36,922 bases of DNA from Faecalimonas sp. (GCA_020024645.1 JAHHTN010000015.1:1-36922), one strand, 5' to 3'; shown: positions 18,914-27,202, numbered from the stretch's first letter. A program made the numbers and translations. The notes: generated by a model from the sequence alone, not told the origin.

Positions 18914-19669
18914 ATGAAATACAAGTTATTAGAAATAGGACCAATTACGATTTATAGTTATGGGTTGATGATTGCGATTGGAATTGTTTTGGCATTTTTA
19001 GTTGCTGAATCGACAGCGAAAAAACAAGGATTAAAAGAAGATCATATATATGGTTTGGGAATTTTAGGGCTTGTTGGAGGAGTAATTGGAGCAAAATTAT
19101 TATTTTTCCTTACAGAACTGGACAGTATTTTGAAAAACCCAAAGATGATATTGAGTTTTTCGGAAGGCTTTGTTGTTTATGGAGGAATACTTGGAGGAAT
19201 ACTTGGAGCGTATCTTTATTGTAAATGGAAAAAACTTCCAGTGCGCAAATATTTTGATGTGGCAGTTCCGTCCTTAGCTCTTGCACAAGGATTCGGAAGA
19301 ATTGGTTGTTTTTTGGCAGGATGTTGCTATGGAAGAGAAACAAGTGCATGGTATGGAATTGTTTTTCATGATTCGCCGTTTGCACCAAATGGAATATCTT
19401 TGATTCCAACACAATTATTATCTAGTGGGGCAGATTTTTTGCATTTTTTCTTATTGGTATATATTGCTAAAAAGAAAAAAAGAGATGGAATTGTCGTTGT
19501 TTCCTATATGATTTTTTATAGTATAGGAAGATTTTTAATTGAATGTTTGCGAAATGATCCACGTGGAAATGTGAGTATTTTATCCACTTCCCAATTTATT
19601 TCTGTTTTTATGCTTGGTGCAGGATTACTTTTATTGGCATTGTTGAAAAAGAAAGAACAGGATAATTAG
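18914..19669 (+). CDS. lgt: Lgt-family membrane protein (prolipoprotein diacylglyceryl transferase-like)
   Basis: A 251-residue protein with about seven membrane helices. The N-terminal IGPITIYSYGLMIAIG and the loop GRIGCFLAGCCYGRET match the Lgt family, which moves diacylglycerol from phosphatidylglycerol to the lipobox Cys. Compared with E. coli Lgt as I recall it, key positions differ: the HGG histidine is Tyr (VVYGGILGG), and GNFINGE is GCFLAGC, while the GR arginine is kept. Such Cys-rich variants are common in clostridia and may be paralogues with another job, or a divergent true Lgt. Two lipoproteins in this window (ComEA, GerMN) need an Lgt. It lies 11 nt before the MATE gene. Confidence 0.8.
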   Translation: MKYKLLEIGPITIYSYGLMIAIGIVLAFLVAESTAKKQGLKEDHIYGLGILGLVGGVIGAKLLFFLTELDSILKNPKMILSFSEGFVVYGGILGGILGAYLYCKWKKLPVRKYFDVAVPSLALAQGFGRIGCFLAGCCYGRETSAWYGIVFHDSPFAPNGISLIPTQLLSSGADFLHFFLLVYIAKKKKRDGIVVVSYMIFYSIGRFLIECLRNDPRGNVSILSTSQFISVFMLGAGLLLLALLKKKEQDN

Positions 19670-19680
19670 AGGAGAAAATT

Positions 19681-21087
19681 ATGTTTATTGGAATGAGAGA
19701 ACGGCGAACCAAGAATGAATTGAATATTGATTGGAAACAATTTTATAAAAGTGTACTTGTGCTTGTGATTCCTATGGCATTACAAAATTTAATTAATGTT
19801 GGTGTGACAGCAGCAGATATTATGATGCTTGGTGCGGTTAGCGAAGATGTACTTTCTGGTGCTTCTTTAGCTGGACAGATTCAGTTTATTATGACATTGA
19901 TTTTTATGGGGATTACATCTGGAGCAACGGTTTTAACAGCGCAGTACTGGGGAAAAGGCGATACAAGAACAATTGAAAAAATATTAGGAATGGGACTTCG
20001 ATTTGGGGGTATTGTTGCGCTTATTTTTGGTATGGGAGCGTTATTTTTCCCTGAAACATTAATGAGAATATATACAAATGAACCTTCTGTAATTGTGGAA
20101 GGTGTGAAATATTTACGTATAGTAGGTTGTTCATATATCTTTATGGCATTTACACAAGTGTATTTAAATATTATGCGGAGTATTGAACGTGTTGTGATTG
20201 CGACGATTGTATATATGATTTCGCTTTGTGCTAACATTACAATTAATGCGATCTTAATTTATGGATTGTTCAGATTTCCAGCTTTAGGTGTACGTGGTGC
20301 AGCTATTGGAACGTTGTTATCGAGAATACTTGAATTTATTATCGTTATGTGCTATGCACACTTAAAAAATAAAGTAGTAAAAATTCGTTTATGTGATTTG
20401 TGGCGTACAGATAAAGTGTTGTTAAAAGACTATCTTGTATATTCTCTACCAGTTGTATTAAACGAGTTGATGTGGGGGATGGGAAGTTCGGCAAATACGG
20501 CAATTATTGGACATTTAGGAAGCGCAGCTGTAGCGGCTAATTCAGTAGCGCAGGTAATTAGACAATTGGCGCAGGTTGTTGTATTTGGTGTGTCAAATGC
20601 AACGGCAATTTATCTTGGGAAAACAATCGGGGAGAAAAAATTAGAGCATGCTAAAGCATATGGGAAAAGATTTACTTTAGTGAGTTTGATTTTAGGGATT
20701 ATGGGAGCAGCAGTGATTTTAATTTCTATACCAATAGCTAATGCAACAATGGCGCTATCAAAAGAGGCGGAGGGTTACCTCGTATTTATGTTTTTTGTTA
20801 TGTCTTATTTTGCTATAGCTCAAGCAGTCAATTGTACGCTAGTAGTGGGGGTTTTCCGTTCTGGTGGAGATACAAAATTTGGTTTAGCATTGGATGTTGG
20901 AACGATGTGGGGATGCTCTATCCTTTTGGGAACTATAGCAGCATTTATATTCCATTGTAGTGTACCAGTAGTTTATGTTATACTAATGAGTGATGAAATT
21001 ATTAAATTGCCATTTACAATTAAACGGTTTTTCAGTTATAAGTGGCTGAAAGATGTTACCCGTGATGATTTGGCAGATGCCTCATAA
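19681..21087 (+). CDS. MATE-family efflux transporter
   Basis: A 468-residue protein with about 12 hydrophobic helices in two similar halves. The N-terminal half starts with LVLVIPMALQNLINVGVTAADIMMLG and the second with YSLPVVLNELMWGMGSSANTAIIGHLG, as in MATE exporters that expel cationic drugs or metabolites using Na+ or H+ gradients. It starts at ATG behind GAGGAG, 11 nt after the Lgt-like gene. The substrate is unknown. No adjacent MarR or TetR regulator is present. Confidence 0.92.
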   Translation: MFIGMRERRTKNELNIDWKQFYKSVLVLVIPMALQNLINVGVTAADIMMLGAVSEDVLSGASLAGQIQFIMTLIFMGITSGATVLTAQYWGKGDTRTIEKILGMGLRFGGIVALIFGMGALFFPETLMRIYTNEPSVIVEGVKYLRIVGCSYIFMAFTQVYLNIMRSIERVVIATIVYMISLCANITINAILIYGLFRFPALGVRGAAIGTLLSRILEFIIVMCYAHLKNKVVKIRLCDLWRTDKVLLKDYLVYSLPVVLNELMWGMGSSANTAIIGHLGSAAVAANSVAQVIRQLAQVVVFGVSNATAIYLGKTIGEKKLEHAKAYGKRFTLVSLILGIMGAAVILISIPIANATMALSKEAEGYLVFMFFVMSYFAIAQAVNCTLVVGVFRSGGDTKFGLALDVGTMWGCSILLGTIAAFIFHCSVPVVYVILMSDEIIKLPFTIKRFFSYKWLKDVTRDDLADAS

Positions 21088-21134
21088 CTGAAATGCGGTA
21101 GTATTTTAAATTTATAATAAAGGAGAGTTTAAGG

Positions 21135-21512
21135 ATGAAAGTAGTATCAACAGAAAAAGCACCAAAAGCATTAGGACCATATTCACAAGGATATGTGCAT
21201 AACGGAATTTTTTATTCTGCGGGTCAAATAGCAATTAATCCAGAAACGGATGCTGTTGAGGCAGAAGATATTGTAGGACAAACAGAACAGGTTTGTAAGA
21301 ATGCTGGTGAAGTTCTAAAAGCAGCTGGAAGTTCATTTGATAAAGTATTAAAAACAACGTGTTTCTTGAGCGACATGGCGGATTTTGCAGCATTTAACGA
21401 AGTTTATGCAAAATATTTTACATCTAAGCCAGCAAGAAGTTGTGTTGCGGTAAAAACTTTACCGAAAAACGTGCTTTGTGAAGTAGAAATGATTGCAGTA
21501 GTAGAAGAATAG
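21135..21512 (+). CDS. ridA: RidA-family enamine/imine deaminase
   Basis: A 125-residue RidA/YjgF/Rid protein of normal size. The opening ST.KAPKALGPYSQG, GQIAINPETD, TTCFLSDMADFAAFNEVY, and the conserved Arg and Cys in KPARSCVAV are present, with the ending VEMIAVVE. RidA hydrolyses reactive 2-aminoacrylate and related imines made by PLP enzymes. It has a good ribosome-binding site (AGGAGAG) and is 12 nt from the next gene. Confidence 0.96.
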   Translation: MKVVSTEKAPKALGPYSQGYVHNGIFYSAGQIAINPETDAVEAEDIVGQTEQVCKNAGEVLKAAGSSFDKVLKTTCFLSDMADFAAFNEVYAKYFTSKPARSCVAVKTLPKNVLCEVEMIAVVEE

Positions 21513-21524
21513 GAAGTGAAAGAA

Positions 21525-22361
21525 ATGGAAGAACAGGAAAAGAATAGTTCATGTTCACCGGAAAGTTGTTCATCTTGCGAACACGCTAGTTCGTGTCCAA
21601 GTAAAATGGATTTGAAAGTTCCGGCAAATGAATATACACATGTTAAAAAAGTGATTGGGGTTGTCAGCGGTAAAGGTGGAGTTGGAAAGTCAATGGTAAC
21701 AGCTTCGCTTGCTAGAATGATGAGAGAACAAGGATATTCTGTAGGTATTCTTGATGCGGATATTACAGGACCATCTATTCCCAAAATGTACGGTATTCAT
21801 GAACATGCAGTGGGAAATGAATTAGGTATGTTTCCGTGCATAGCAAAAGATGAGACAAGAATTATGTCCGTAAATCTTTTGTTGGATTCAGAAGATACAC
21901 CTGTTATTTGGAGAGGTCCAATTATTGCTGGAGTAGTAAAACAGTTTTGGAATGAAGTGCTTTGGGGTGATTTAGATTATTTATTTGTAGATATGCCTCC
22001 TGGAACAGGAGATGTTCCGCTTACAGTGTTCCAATCACTTCCGGTTGATAGTGTTGTGATTGTCTCTTCTCCGCAGGATTTAGTTCAGATGATTGTGAAA
22101 AAGGCTTATTATATGGCGAGACAGATGGACATATCTATTTTGGGAATTGTGGAAAATTTCAGTTATCTAGAATGTCCTGATTGTAAAAAGAAAATTTCAG
22201 TATTTGGCGAGAGCCGAGTAGATGAGATTGCGAAGGAATTGAATATTGATGTACTTGGGAAAATGCCAATTGATCCAAAATTAGCAGAAATGGTAGAACA
22301 GGAAAAATTCTATGAAGTGCATCATGAGTATTTAAAGGATGCTATTGAAAAATTAATATAG
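21525..22361 (+). CDS. Mrp/NBP35-family iron-sulfur carrier ATPase
   Basis: 278 residues from ATG 21525; GTG 21516 is possible, but the AGGAAG ribosome-binding site fits 21525 better. The deviant Walker A GVVSGKGGVGKS, LDADITGPSIPKM, VDMPPGTGD and VENFSYLECPDCKK (CxxC that bridges the cluster at the dimer interface) place it in the ApbC/Mrp family. The N-terminus adds Cys 10, 15, 18 and 24; the last three match the CxxCx5C part of the ferredoxin-like NBP35 N-terminal motif. It likely assembles or delivers 4Fe-4S clusters. The window encodes several Fe-S proteins that could be clients (radical SAM enzymes, XPD-like helicase). Confidence 0.93.
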   Translation: MEEQEKNSSCSPESCSSCEHASSCPSKMDLKVPANEYTHVKKVIGVVSGKGGVGKSMVTASLARMMREQGYSVGILDADITGPSIPKMYGIHEHAVGNELGMFPCIAKDETRIMSVNLLLDSEDTPVIWRGPIIAGVVKQFWNEVLWGDLDYLFVDMPPGTGDVPLTVFQSLPVDSVVIVSSPQDLVQMIVKKAYYMARQMDISILGIVENFSYLECPDCKKKISVFGESRVDEIAKELNIDVLGKMPIDPKLAEMVEQEKFYEVHHEYLKDAIEKLI

Positions 22362-22368
22362 TTTTTAT

Positions 22369-22403
22369 AAAAGGGATGCATGGAATAAAAGGCATCCCTT
22401 TTT
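22369..22403 (+). terminator. intrinsic terminator after the Mrp gene
   Basis: AAAAGGGATGC (22369-22379) pairs with GCATCCCTTTT (22392-22402), followed by more T residues. The A-run before the stem could make it work in both directions. Confidence 0.92.
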
Positions 22404-22415
22404 ATGTGAAAATAA

Positions 22416-22464
22416 TTGCAAACATACGTTCTGCGTGGTAAGATAATAAAAAGAACGTATATTC
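22416..22464 (+). promoter_or_regulatory. promoter with two LexA-like (SOS) boxes
   Basis: Box 1, AAACATACGTTC (22420-22431), and box 2, GAACGTATATTC (22453-22464), each match the Gram-positive SOS core GAAC-N4-GTTC with one change. Box 1 overlaps a possible -35 (TTGCAA, 22416-22421), with TAAGAT 17 nt further on; box 2 lies just downstream of the -10. This is the layout of a LexA-repressed promoter, and the downstream genes are DNA-repair related. Confidence 0.65.
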
Positions 22465-22474
22465 GAGGTGTTTA

Positions 22475-22663
22475 ATGAAAATTGTAGAGAAGATGGCTAT
22501 AGAAGAAAAACTGAATATATTAAAACAAATGCGATTTGTTCAAAATATTATGAATGAGAATAGACATGAGGTGGCTTTATATAAAGAAGCGCCTAAGTTT
22601 GTTCCGGCGGGACAAAGTACACAAATGATTATAGGGGCAACACAAGAAACAGATTTTCAATGA
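22475..22663 (+). pseudogene. remnant of the TIGR03916-type DNA-repair radical SAM gene (large deletions)
   Basis: This 62-codon frame has a start with GAGGTG upstream, and joins two parts of a known larger protein. Residues 8-16 (AIEEKLNIL) look like the N-terminus of the putative DNA modification/repair radical SAM family (TIGR03916), and residues 42-60 (FVPAGQSTQMIIGATQETD) are a hallmark from its middle. The family is usually about 400 residues; here the CxxxCxxC segment between the two parts and everything after GATQETD are missing. The last codon abuts the next gene as ATGA. The frame may still be translated, keeping coupling to the partner gene. Family match is from memory, the deletion reading is inference. 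A genuine small protein is the less likely alternative. Confidence 0.72.
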
Positions 22664-23430
22664 AAAAAATATTTGTTTGTGAAAATACGGCGTTAGGTAT
22701 TTATGATGCATGGAGAACAAAAAAGAATAGAGATGAATTGGGGATTGCATTAAAAGGGAATATAGAACAGGAATTGTTTTGTGAATATGAAGAAAGTGAA
22801 GCTATATATCATAAATCGGTTGCTGTAGAAAAGATGATTCTGAAACATTTGGGAATAGATGCATATAGGGAAATTTGTCATGCTATTCTTTCAAAAGATA
22901 CTAGAAGAGGAGATGCTATATTAGGAATGATGATTGAAGCAAGAAATATTTGTGATAGTAGAAAGATAAGTAATCATTTAGGAAACAAAGATGTGTATAA
23001 AGTGTTTGAGTTGAGTAGAAGAGTATCAAATGAAGTCCATTTTTTTAAAGAAATTTTACGGTTTAGAGAACTTTCTAATGGAATACTATTTGCAGAAATA
23101 GAACCAGAAAATCAAATCCTTATATGTATTGCAGATCATTTTTCGAATCATCTTCCATTAGAAAATTGGATGATTTATGATAGTATACATAGTACAACTA
23201 TTGTACATCAGAAAAGTAAAAATTGTTTTTGGGTTATTGATGAAACACCTGATTGCATAAAAACTAAGATATATTCTGAAAAAGAAAAACAAATGGAAAA
23301 TTTATGGAAAGAGACTTGTAAAAGTATTTCTATTGAAGAAAGGAAGAATCATGCTCTGCAAAGACAACATTTACCGTTAAAATATAGAAAAAATATAGTG
23401 GAGTTTACACAAGAAGAGAGTTGTAATTGA
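22660..23430 (+). CDS. TIGR03915-family putative DNA repair protein (DUF4130)
   Basis: A 256-residue protein. The N-terminus FVCENTALGIYDAW, the central VYKVFELSRRVSNEVHFFKE and LRFRELSNGILFAEIEPE, then ILICIADHFSNHLPLENWMIYD are the recognisable TIGR03915/DUF4130 pattern, a family that pairs with the TIGR03916 radical SAM protein and is predicted to act in DNA repair, with a uracil-DNA-glycosylase-like part in some fusions. Its ATG overlaps the stop of the upstream remnant (ATGA). The gene itself looks full-length, although its radical SAM partner has decayed. LexA-like boxes upstream fit induction by DNA damage. The biochemical role is not established. Confidence 0.82.
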   Translation: MKKIFVCENTALGIYDAWRTKKNRDELGIALKGNIEQELFCEYEESEAIYHKSVAVEKMILKHLGIDAYREICHAILSKDTRRGDAILGMMIEARNICDSRKISNHLGNKDVYKVFELSRRVSNEVHFFKEILRFRELSNGILFAEIEPENQILICIADHFSNHLPLENWMIYDSIHSTTIVHQKSKNCFWVIDETPDCIKTKIYSEKEKQMENLWKETCKSISIEERKNHALQRQHLPLKYRKNIVEFTQEESCN

Positions 23431-23454
23431 AAATCTATTTAGTAAAATAAACTA

Positions 23455-23483
23455 TTGACGGTCTTGATTAGATGTGAGATAAT
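23455..23483 (+). promoter_or_regulatory. sigma-A type promoter for HPr-like gene
   Basis: TTGACG (23455-23460), a 17-nt spacer and GATAAT (23478-23483), 55 nt before the ATG. Confidence 0.6.
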
Positions 23484-23537
23484 AATAGATGGCTCAAATA
23501 GACAAAGTTTGATATGAAATAGAAAGAGGGTCTATAG

Positions 23538-23768
23538 ATGAAACGCGAATATAAAATTAGACTGTCTGAAACATCAGAAGTGAAAGATTTTGTGACTTTA
23601 GCAGAAAAGTGCGATTTTGATATTGATATATCTTACAACAGGTTTATTATTGATGCAAAATCTATTCTTGGTGTATTAAGTTTGGACTTAACAAAAGTAT
23701 TGACAGTAAAATGTGCAAAGAAGAATGCGGAATTTGAGAAAATGATACAAAAATATTGTGTGGCATAA
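23538..23768 (+). CDS. HPr-like protein lacking the phosphorylated histidine
   Basis: 76 residues, the size of HPr. The middle, RFIIDAKSILGVLSLDL, matches the regulatory-Ser region of HPr (AKSI-GV-SL), and FVTLAEKCDFDIDI matches the helix and strand before it. The GLHARPA segment with the phosphotransfer His is absent (the sequence reads LSETSEVKDF). It therefore cannot carry phosphate in the sugar PTS as HPr does, but the Ser could still be a kinase target, as in Bacillus Crh, which also lacks the His. Monocistronic, with its own promoter and terminator. Confidence 0.8.
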   Translation: MKREYKIRLSETSEVKDFVTLAEKCDFDIDISYNRFIIDAKSILGVLSLDLTKVLTVKCAKKNAEFEKMIQKYCVA

Positions 23769-23782
23769 AACTGAATAAGAAA

Positions 23783-23812
23783 GAGGAGAGAACTGTTGTT
23801 CCCTCCTTTTTT
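23783..23812 (+). terminator. intrinsic terminator after HPr-like gene
   Basis: GAGGAGAGAAC (23783-23793) pairs imperfectly with GTTCCCTCCTT (23798-23808) around a tight loop, followed by a T-run to 23812. Confidence 0.75.
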
Positions 23813-23898
23813 AGTTATATAGCATGTAATTTTGCTAAAAGAAAAAGTTTATAGTATTACCGTGTATAATGATAGAAAATGAAAAGTATGGGGAGATT

Positions 23899-26259
23899 AT
23901 GAATAAAGAATTAATTAAAATTTCTGTAAGAAATCTTGTAGAATTTATTTTGCGGAAAGGTGACATAGATAATCGTATATCAAGAACTGCAGAAAAAGAA
24001 GCTATGCAACTTGGTAGTAAAATGCATCGTAAAATTCAGAAACAAATGCCTTCCTCTTATCATGCAGAAGTGCCTTTGAAAATAGTATTACATACAGAAA
24101 AATATGATTTACAGTTAGAAGGACGAGCAGATGGAATTATAGAGGAAGAAGAAATTACAATAGATGAAATAAAAGGGGTTTTTTGTACATTAGAGCAGTT
24201 AGAAGAACCCAAAACAGTTCATCTTGCACAAGCAAAATGTTATGCGTATATATATGGGCAACAGAAAGATTTAGAAGAAATTTCTGTACAGATGACCTAT
24301 TGTAATTTAGAAACAGAAGAGATAAAAAGGTTCAAAGAGACTTATCTGTTGAAAGAATTAGAAATATGGTTCTATCATTTGATTAATGAATACAAGAAGT
24401 GGGCTGATTTTCAAATGGATTGGAAAAAGAAAAGAAATGCATCTATTAAGAAATTAGATTTTCCGTATACATACCGAAAGGGGCAGAAAGATCTTGCTAT
24501 ATCTGTATATAAAACAATATTACGAAAAAAGAAGTTGTTTATTCAAGCACCAACAGGAGTGGGAAAAACAATGGCAACGGTATTCCCCTCTGTAAAAGCG
24601 ATAGGTGAAGAACTGGGGAAAAAAATTTTCTATTTAACAGCAAAAACAATTACGCGAACTGTTGTCGAACAAGGATTTCAATTATTGAAAAGTCAGGGAT
24701 TGCAATGTAAAGTTATTACATTAACAGCAAAAGAAAAGATTTGTTTTAGCGAAGAAAAAGAATGTAATCCAGAGAAATGTCCGTATGCAAAAGGACATTA
24801 CGATAGAGTAAATGATGCAGTTTATGATATGGTTACAACAACAAATGAGATGAGTAGAGAAAATATAGAATTTTATGCGCAGAAACACAATGTTTGTCCA
24901 TTTGAAATGTCTTTGGATGTAGCATTGTGGACAGATATAGTTATTTGTGATTACAATTATGTTTTTGATCCCAATGCACATTTACGTCGTTTTTTTTCAG
25001 ATGAAGTAAAAGGAGAATATATATTTCTTATTGATGAAGCACATAATCTTGTTGAACGTGGGAGGGAAATGTATAGTGCGACTATATTTAAAGAGGAATT
25101 TTTGGAGGCAAAACGGATTGTAAAAAATTTAGATAAAAAATTGGAAAGAAAACTTGATATTTGTAATCGAGAACTTTTAGAATTAAAGAGATCTTGTAGG
25201 GGATGTGAAATATACCAATCACTAGGACAATTTTCTATTAGTATGACAAATCTTTTGATGGAACTGGAAAGATTTATGGAAGAATGTGAAAGGGGAGATG
25301 TGAAAGATGGGTTATTGGAATTCTTTTTTCATGTTCGTACATTTTTAAATGTATATGATATTTTAGATGAGAACTATAAAATTTATGCGGAATTAGACGA
25401 GGATGAAAAATTTAAACTTAAACTTTTTTGTGTGAATCCAGCGACAAATTTGCAAAAATGTTTAGAAAAAGGAAATAGTACAATTTTCTTTTCTGCGACA
25501 TTTCTTCCGATTTATTATTATAAGCAGTTGCTTAGTACGGAAAAAGACGATTATGCTATTTATGTGAATTCTCCGTTTGAAGAAAAAAATAGAGAAATTA
25601 TAATAGGAAGTGATGTGAGTAGTAAATACACTTTGAGAAATGCGCAAATGTACAAGAAAATTGCTTCATACATTATGAAAACTTTAGAAGCGAAAAAAGG
25701 AAATTACATTGCATTTTTCCCATCATATCAATTTATGGAAAATGTATATGAAATGTTAGAAGAAAATAGACTAGAAAAAACAACATATCTTTTACAAGAA
25801 AAAATAATGACAGAAGAAAAAAGAGAAGAATTTTTGGATGAGTTTTCGAAAGAGCGAAATGGAAATTTACTTGGATTATGTGTTATGGGGGGGATCTTTT
25901 CAGAGGGGATTGATCTAACAGAAGAAAGGTTGGTTGGAGTATTTGTTGTAGGTACGGGGATTCCACAAATTTGCCATGAGCGTGAGATTTTGAGAGGATA
26001 TTTTGAAGAAAAAAAAGGAAAAGGTTTTGAATATGCATATCTTTATCCGGGAATGAATAAAGTTTTGCAATCTGCAGGAAGAGTTATTCGGACAGAAAAA
26101 GACAGAGGAATTATTTTATTACTAGATGATCGCTTCTTGCAAAGACAATGTCGAGAAATTTTCCCAAAAGAGTGGCTGGATGTAAAAAGAAGTGATTTGG
26201 ATAATGTGAGTAAATATGTGGAGGAATTTTGGGAACGTAATAAAAATGAAAAGCAATAG
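23899..26259 (+). CDS. XPD/DinG-like Fe-S helicase with N-terminal RecB-type nuclease domain
   Basis: About 786 residues from ATG 23899; the frame opens at 23869, but that codon lies in a TATAAT (23865-23870) and GGGGAG precedes 23899. An N-terminal PD-(D/E)XK nuclease (about 1-180) shows GSKMHRKIQ, EGRADGII, IDEIKG (ExK) and the Q-x-Y motif HLAQAKCYAY. The superfamily 2 helicase follows: motif I APTGVGKT, DEAH box (LIDEAHNL), motif VI SAGRVIRTEKDRG. Between I and II four Cys (KIC, KEC, EKC, VCPFE) match the XPD Fe-S cluster. It probably unwinds and cuts DNA in repair or replication restart; the exact substrate is unknown. Confidence 0.9.
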   Translation: MNKELIKISVRNLVEFILRKGDIDNRISRTAEKEAMQLGSKMHRKIQKQMPSSYHAEVPLKIVLHTEKYDLQLEGRADGIIEEEEITIDEIKGVFCTLEQLEEPKTVHLAQAKCYAYIYGQQKDLEEISVQMTYCNLETEEIKRFKETYLLKELEIWFYHLINEYKKWADFQMDWKKKRNASIKKLDFPYTYRKGQKDLAISVYKTILRKKKLFIQAPTGVGKTMATVFPSVKAIGEELGKKIFYLTAKTITRTVVEQGFQLLKSQGLQCKVITLTAKEKICFSEEKECNPEKCPYAKGHYDRVNDAVYDMVTTTNEMSRENIEFYAQKHNVCPFEMSLDVALWTDIVICDYNYVFDPNAHLRRFFSDEVKGEYIFLIDEAHNLVERGREMYSATIFKEEFLEAKRIVKNLDKKLERKLDICNRELLELKRSCRGCEIYQSLGQFSISMTNLLMELERFMEECERGDVKDGLLEFFFHVRTFLNVYDILDENYKIYAELDEDEKFKLKLFCVNPATNLQKCLEKGNSTIFFSATFLPIYYYKQLLSTEKDDYAIYVNSPFEEKNREIIIGSDVSSKYTLRNAQMYKKIASYIMKTLEAKKGNYIAFFPSYQFMENVYEMLEENRLEKTTYLLQEKIMTEEKREEFLDEFSKERNGNLLGLCVMGGIFSEGIDLTEERLVGVFVVGTGIPQICHEREILRGYFEEKKGKGFEYAYLYPGMNKVLQSAGRVIRTEKDRGIILLLDDRFLQRQCREIFPKEWLDVKRSDLDNVSKYVEEFWERNKNEKQ

Positions 26260-26260
26260 T

Positions 26261-26297
26261 AAAACGGGATGTGTTTATAAAAAATACATCCCGTTTT
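26261..26297. terminator. bidirectional terminator between convergent helicase and LysR genes
   Basis: AAAACGGGATGT (26261-26272) pairs perfectly with ACATCCCGTTTT (26286-26297). The A and T flanks make it serve both strands, and it sits between two converging genes. Confidence 0.93.
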
Positions 26298-26301
26298 AAT
26301 G

Positions 26302-27174
26302 TTATTCAAAATATTTCAAAAATTCTAAAGTAGCTTTAGAAGTTGGTACGTGTTCATTATGTGCAACAACTAGTTGGCGTTTTGGCAATTCATATTCGGT
26401 GTCTACAATAAACAGATTTTTTGATTTTGGTACACAAAAATCAGGGATAAATGCGATACCAAGCCCGATTCGTGCAAGATCGATTAAAAGATCATTGCTA
26501 CTTAGTTCAATTTCTGGAACGAGATCAAGTTGTTGTTGTTGAAAAAGGCTATGAAGAAATTCGCTTGTTGTACTTTTGCGATCGAGCATGAGAATAGGGT
26601 GATTCAACAATTCTTTGAAAGAAAGTTTTCGTCCTTTTAATTCTTTAAAATCATTATTTGCAATAAACACATCTTGAAATTCTTTGATTTTTTTTACTGT
26701 AGCTAAATTTCCTAAATTTGTATTTGGATAATTGGTAACAATTAAATCAACCTGCCCAGATTCAAGTAAATCCACACATTTTAAAGAGGTCTGATTTGTT
26801 ACTTTGATGTGTATGCTAGGAAAATCTTTATGAAATTTTTCTAGATAAGGAACTAAAAAGTAACGACATATAGTGTCACTCGCCCCGATACGAATTTGTC
26901 CTCCGGTAGATACAGAGTCCATTATTTGAGCTTCTCCCCGTTTGATCAAGTTCATTGCTGGTTCGATATGACGAAGTAAAATGTCTCCTTCTGGTGTAAG
27001 TTGCACTCTTTTTGTGCTGCGGATGAATAAAGTTTGTTCCAATTTTTTCTCCAGAGCTTTAATTGATTGGCTAACGGCAGATTGAGAAATAAAAAGTTGT
27101 TTTGATGCTTCCGAGAAACTCAAAGTGGTTGCCACGTAGTAAAAAACTTTATATAATTCATAGTTGATATCCAT
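26302..27174 (-). CDS. LysR-family transcriptional regulator
   Basis: A 290-residue LysR regulator. The N-terminal winged helix-turn-helix (residues 1-60) carries LSFSEASKQLFISQSAVSQSIKALEKKL, then a linker helix and the periplasmic-binding-like effector domain (about 88-288, starting IRIGASDTICRYFLVPYLEKF). The effector is unknown. It is divergent from the TIGR01906 membrane gene, so that gene or its own promoter are the first targets to consider. AAGGAGGA precedes the ATG on the minus strand. Confidence 0.93.
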   Translation of the reverse strand: MDINYELYKVFYYVATTLSFSEASKQLFISQSAVSQSIKALEKKLEQTLFIRSTKRVQLTPEGDILLRHIEPAMNLIKRGEAQIMDSVSTGGQIRIGASDTICRYFLVPYLEKFHKDFPSIHIKVTNQTSLKCVDLLESGQVDLIVTNYPNTNLGNLATVKKIKEFQDVFIANNDFKELKGRKLSFKELLNHPILMLDRKSTTSEFLHSLFQQQQLDLVPEIELSSNDLLIDLARIGLGIAFIPDFCVPKSKNLFIVDTEYELPKRQLVVAHNEHVPTSKATLEFLKYFE

Positions 27175-27202
27175 TATTAGTCCTCCTTATAAAACTAAAA
27201 GT

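Noticed and set aside
23869-23898. ATG at 23869 as start of the helicase
   Set aside because: It overlaps a TATAAT and lacks a ribosome-binding site; ATG 23899 follows GGGGAG.
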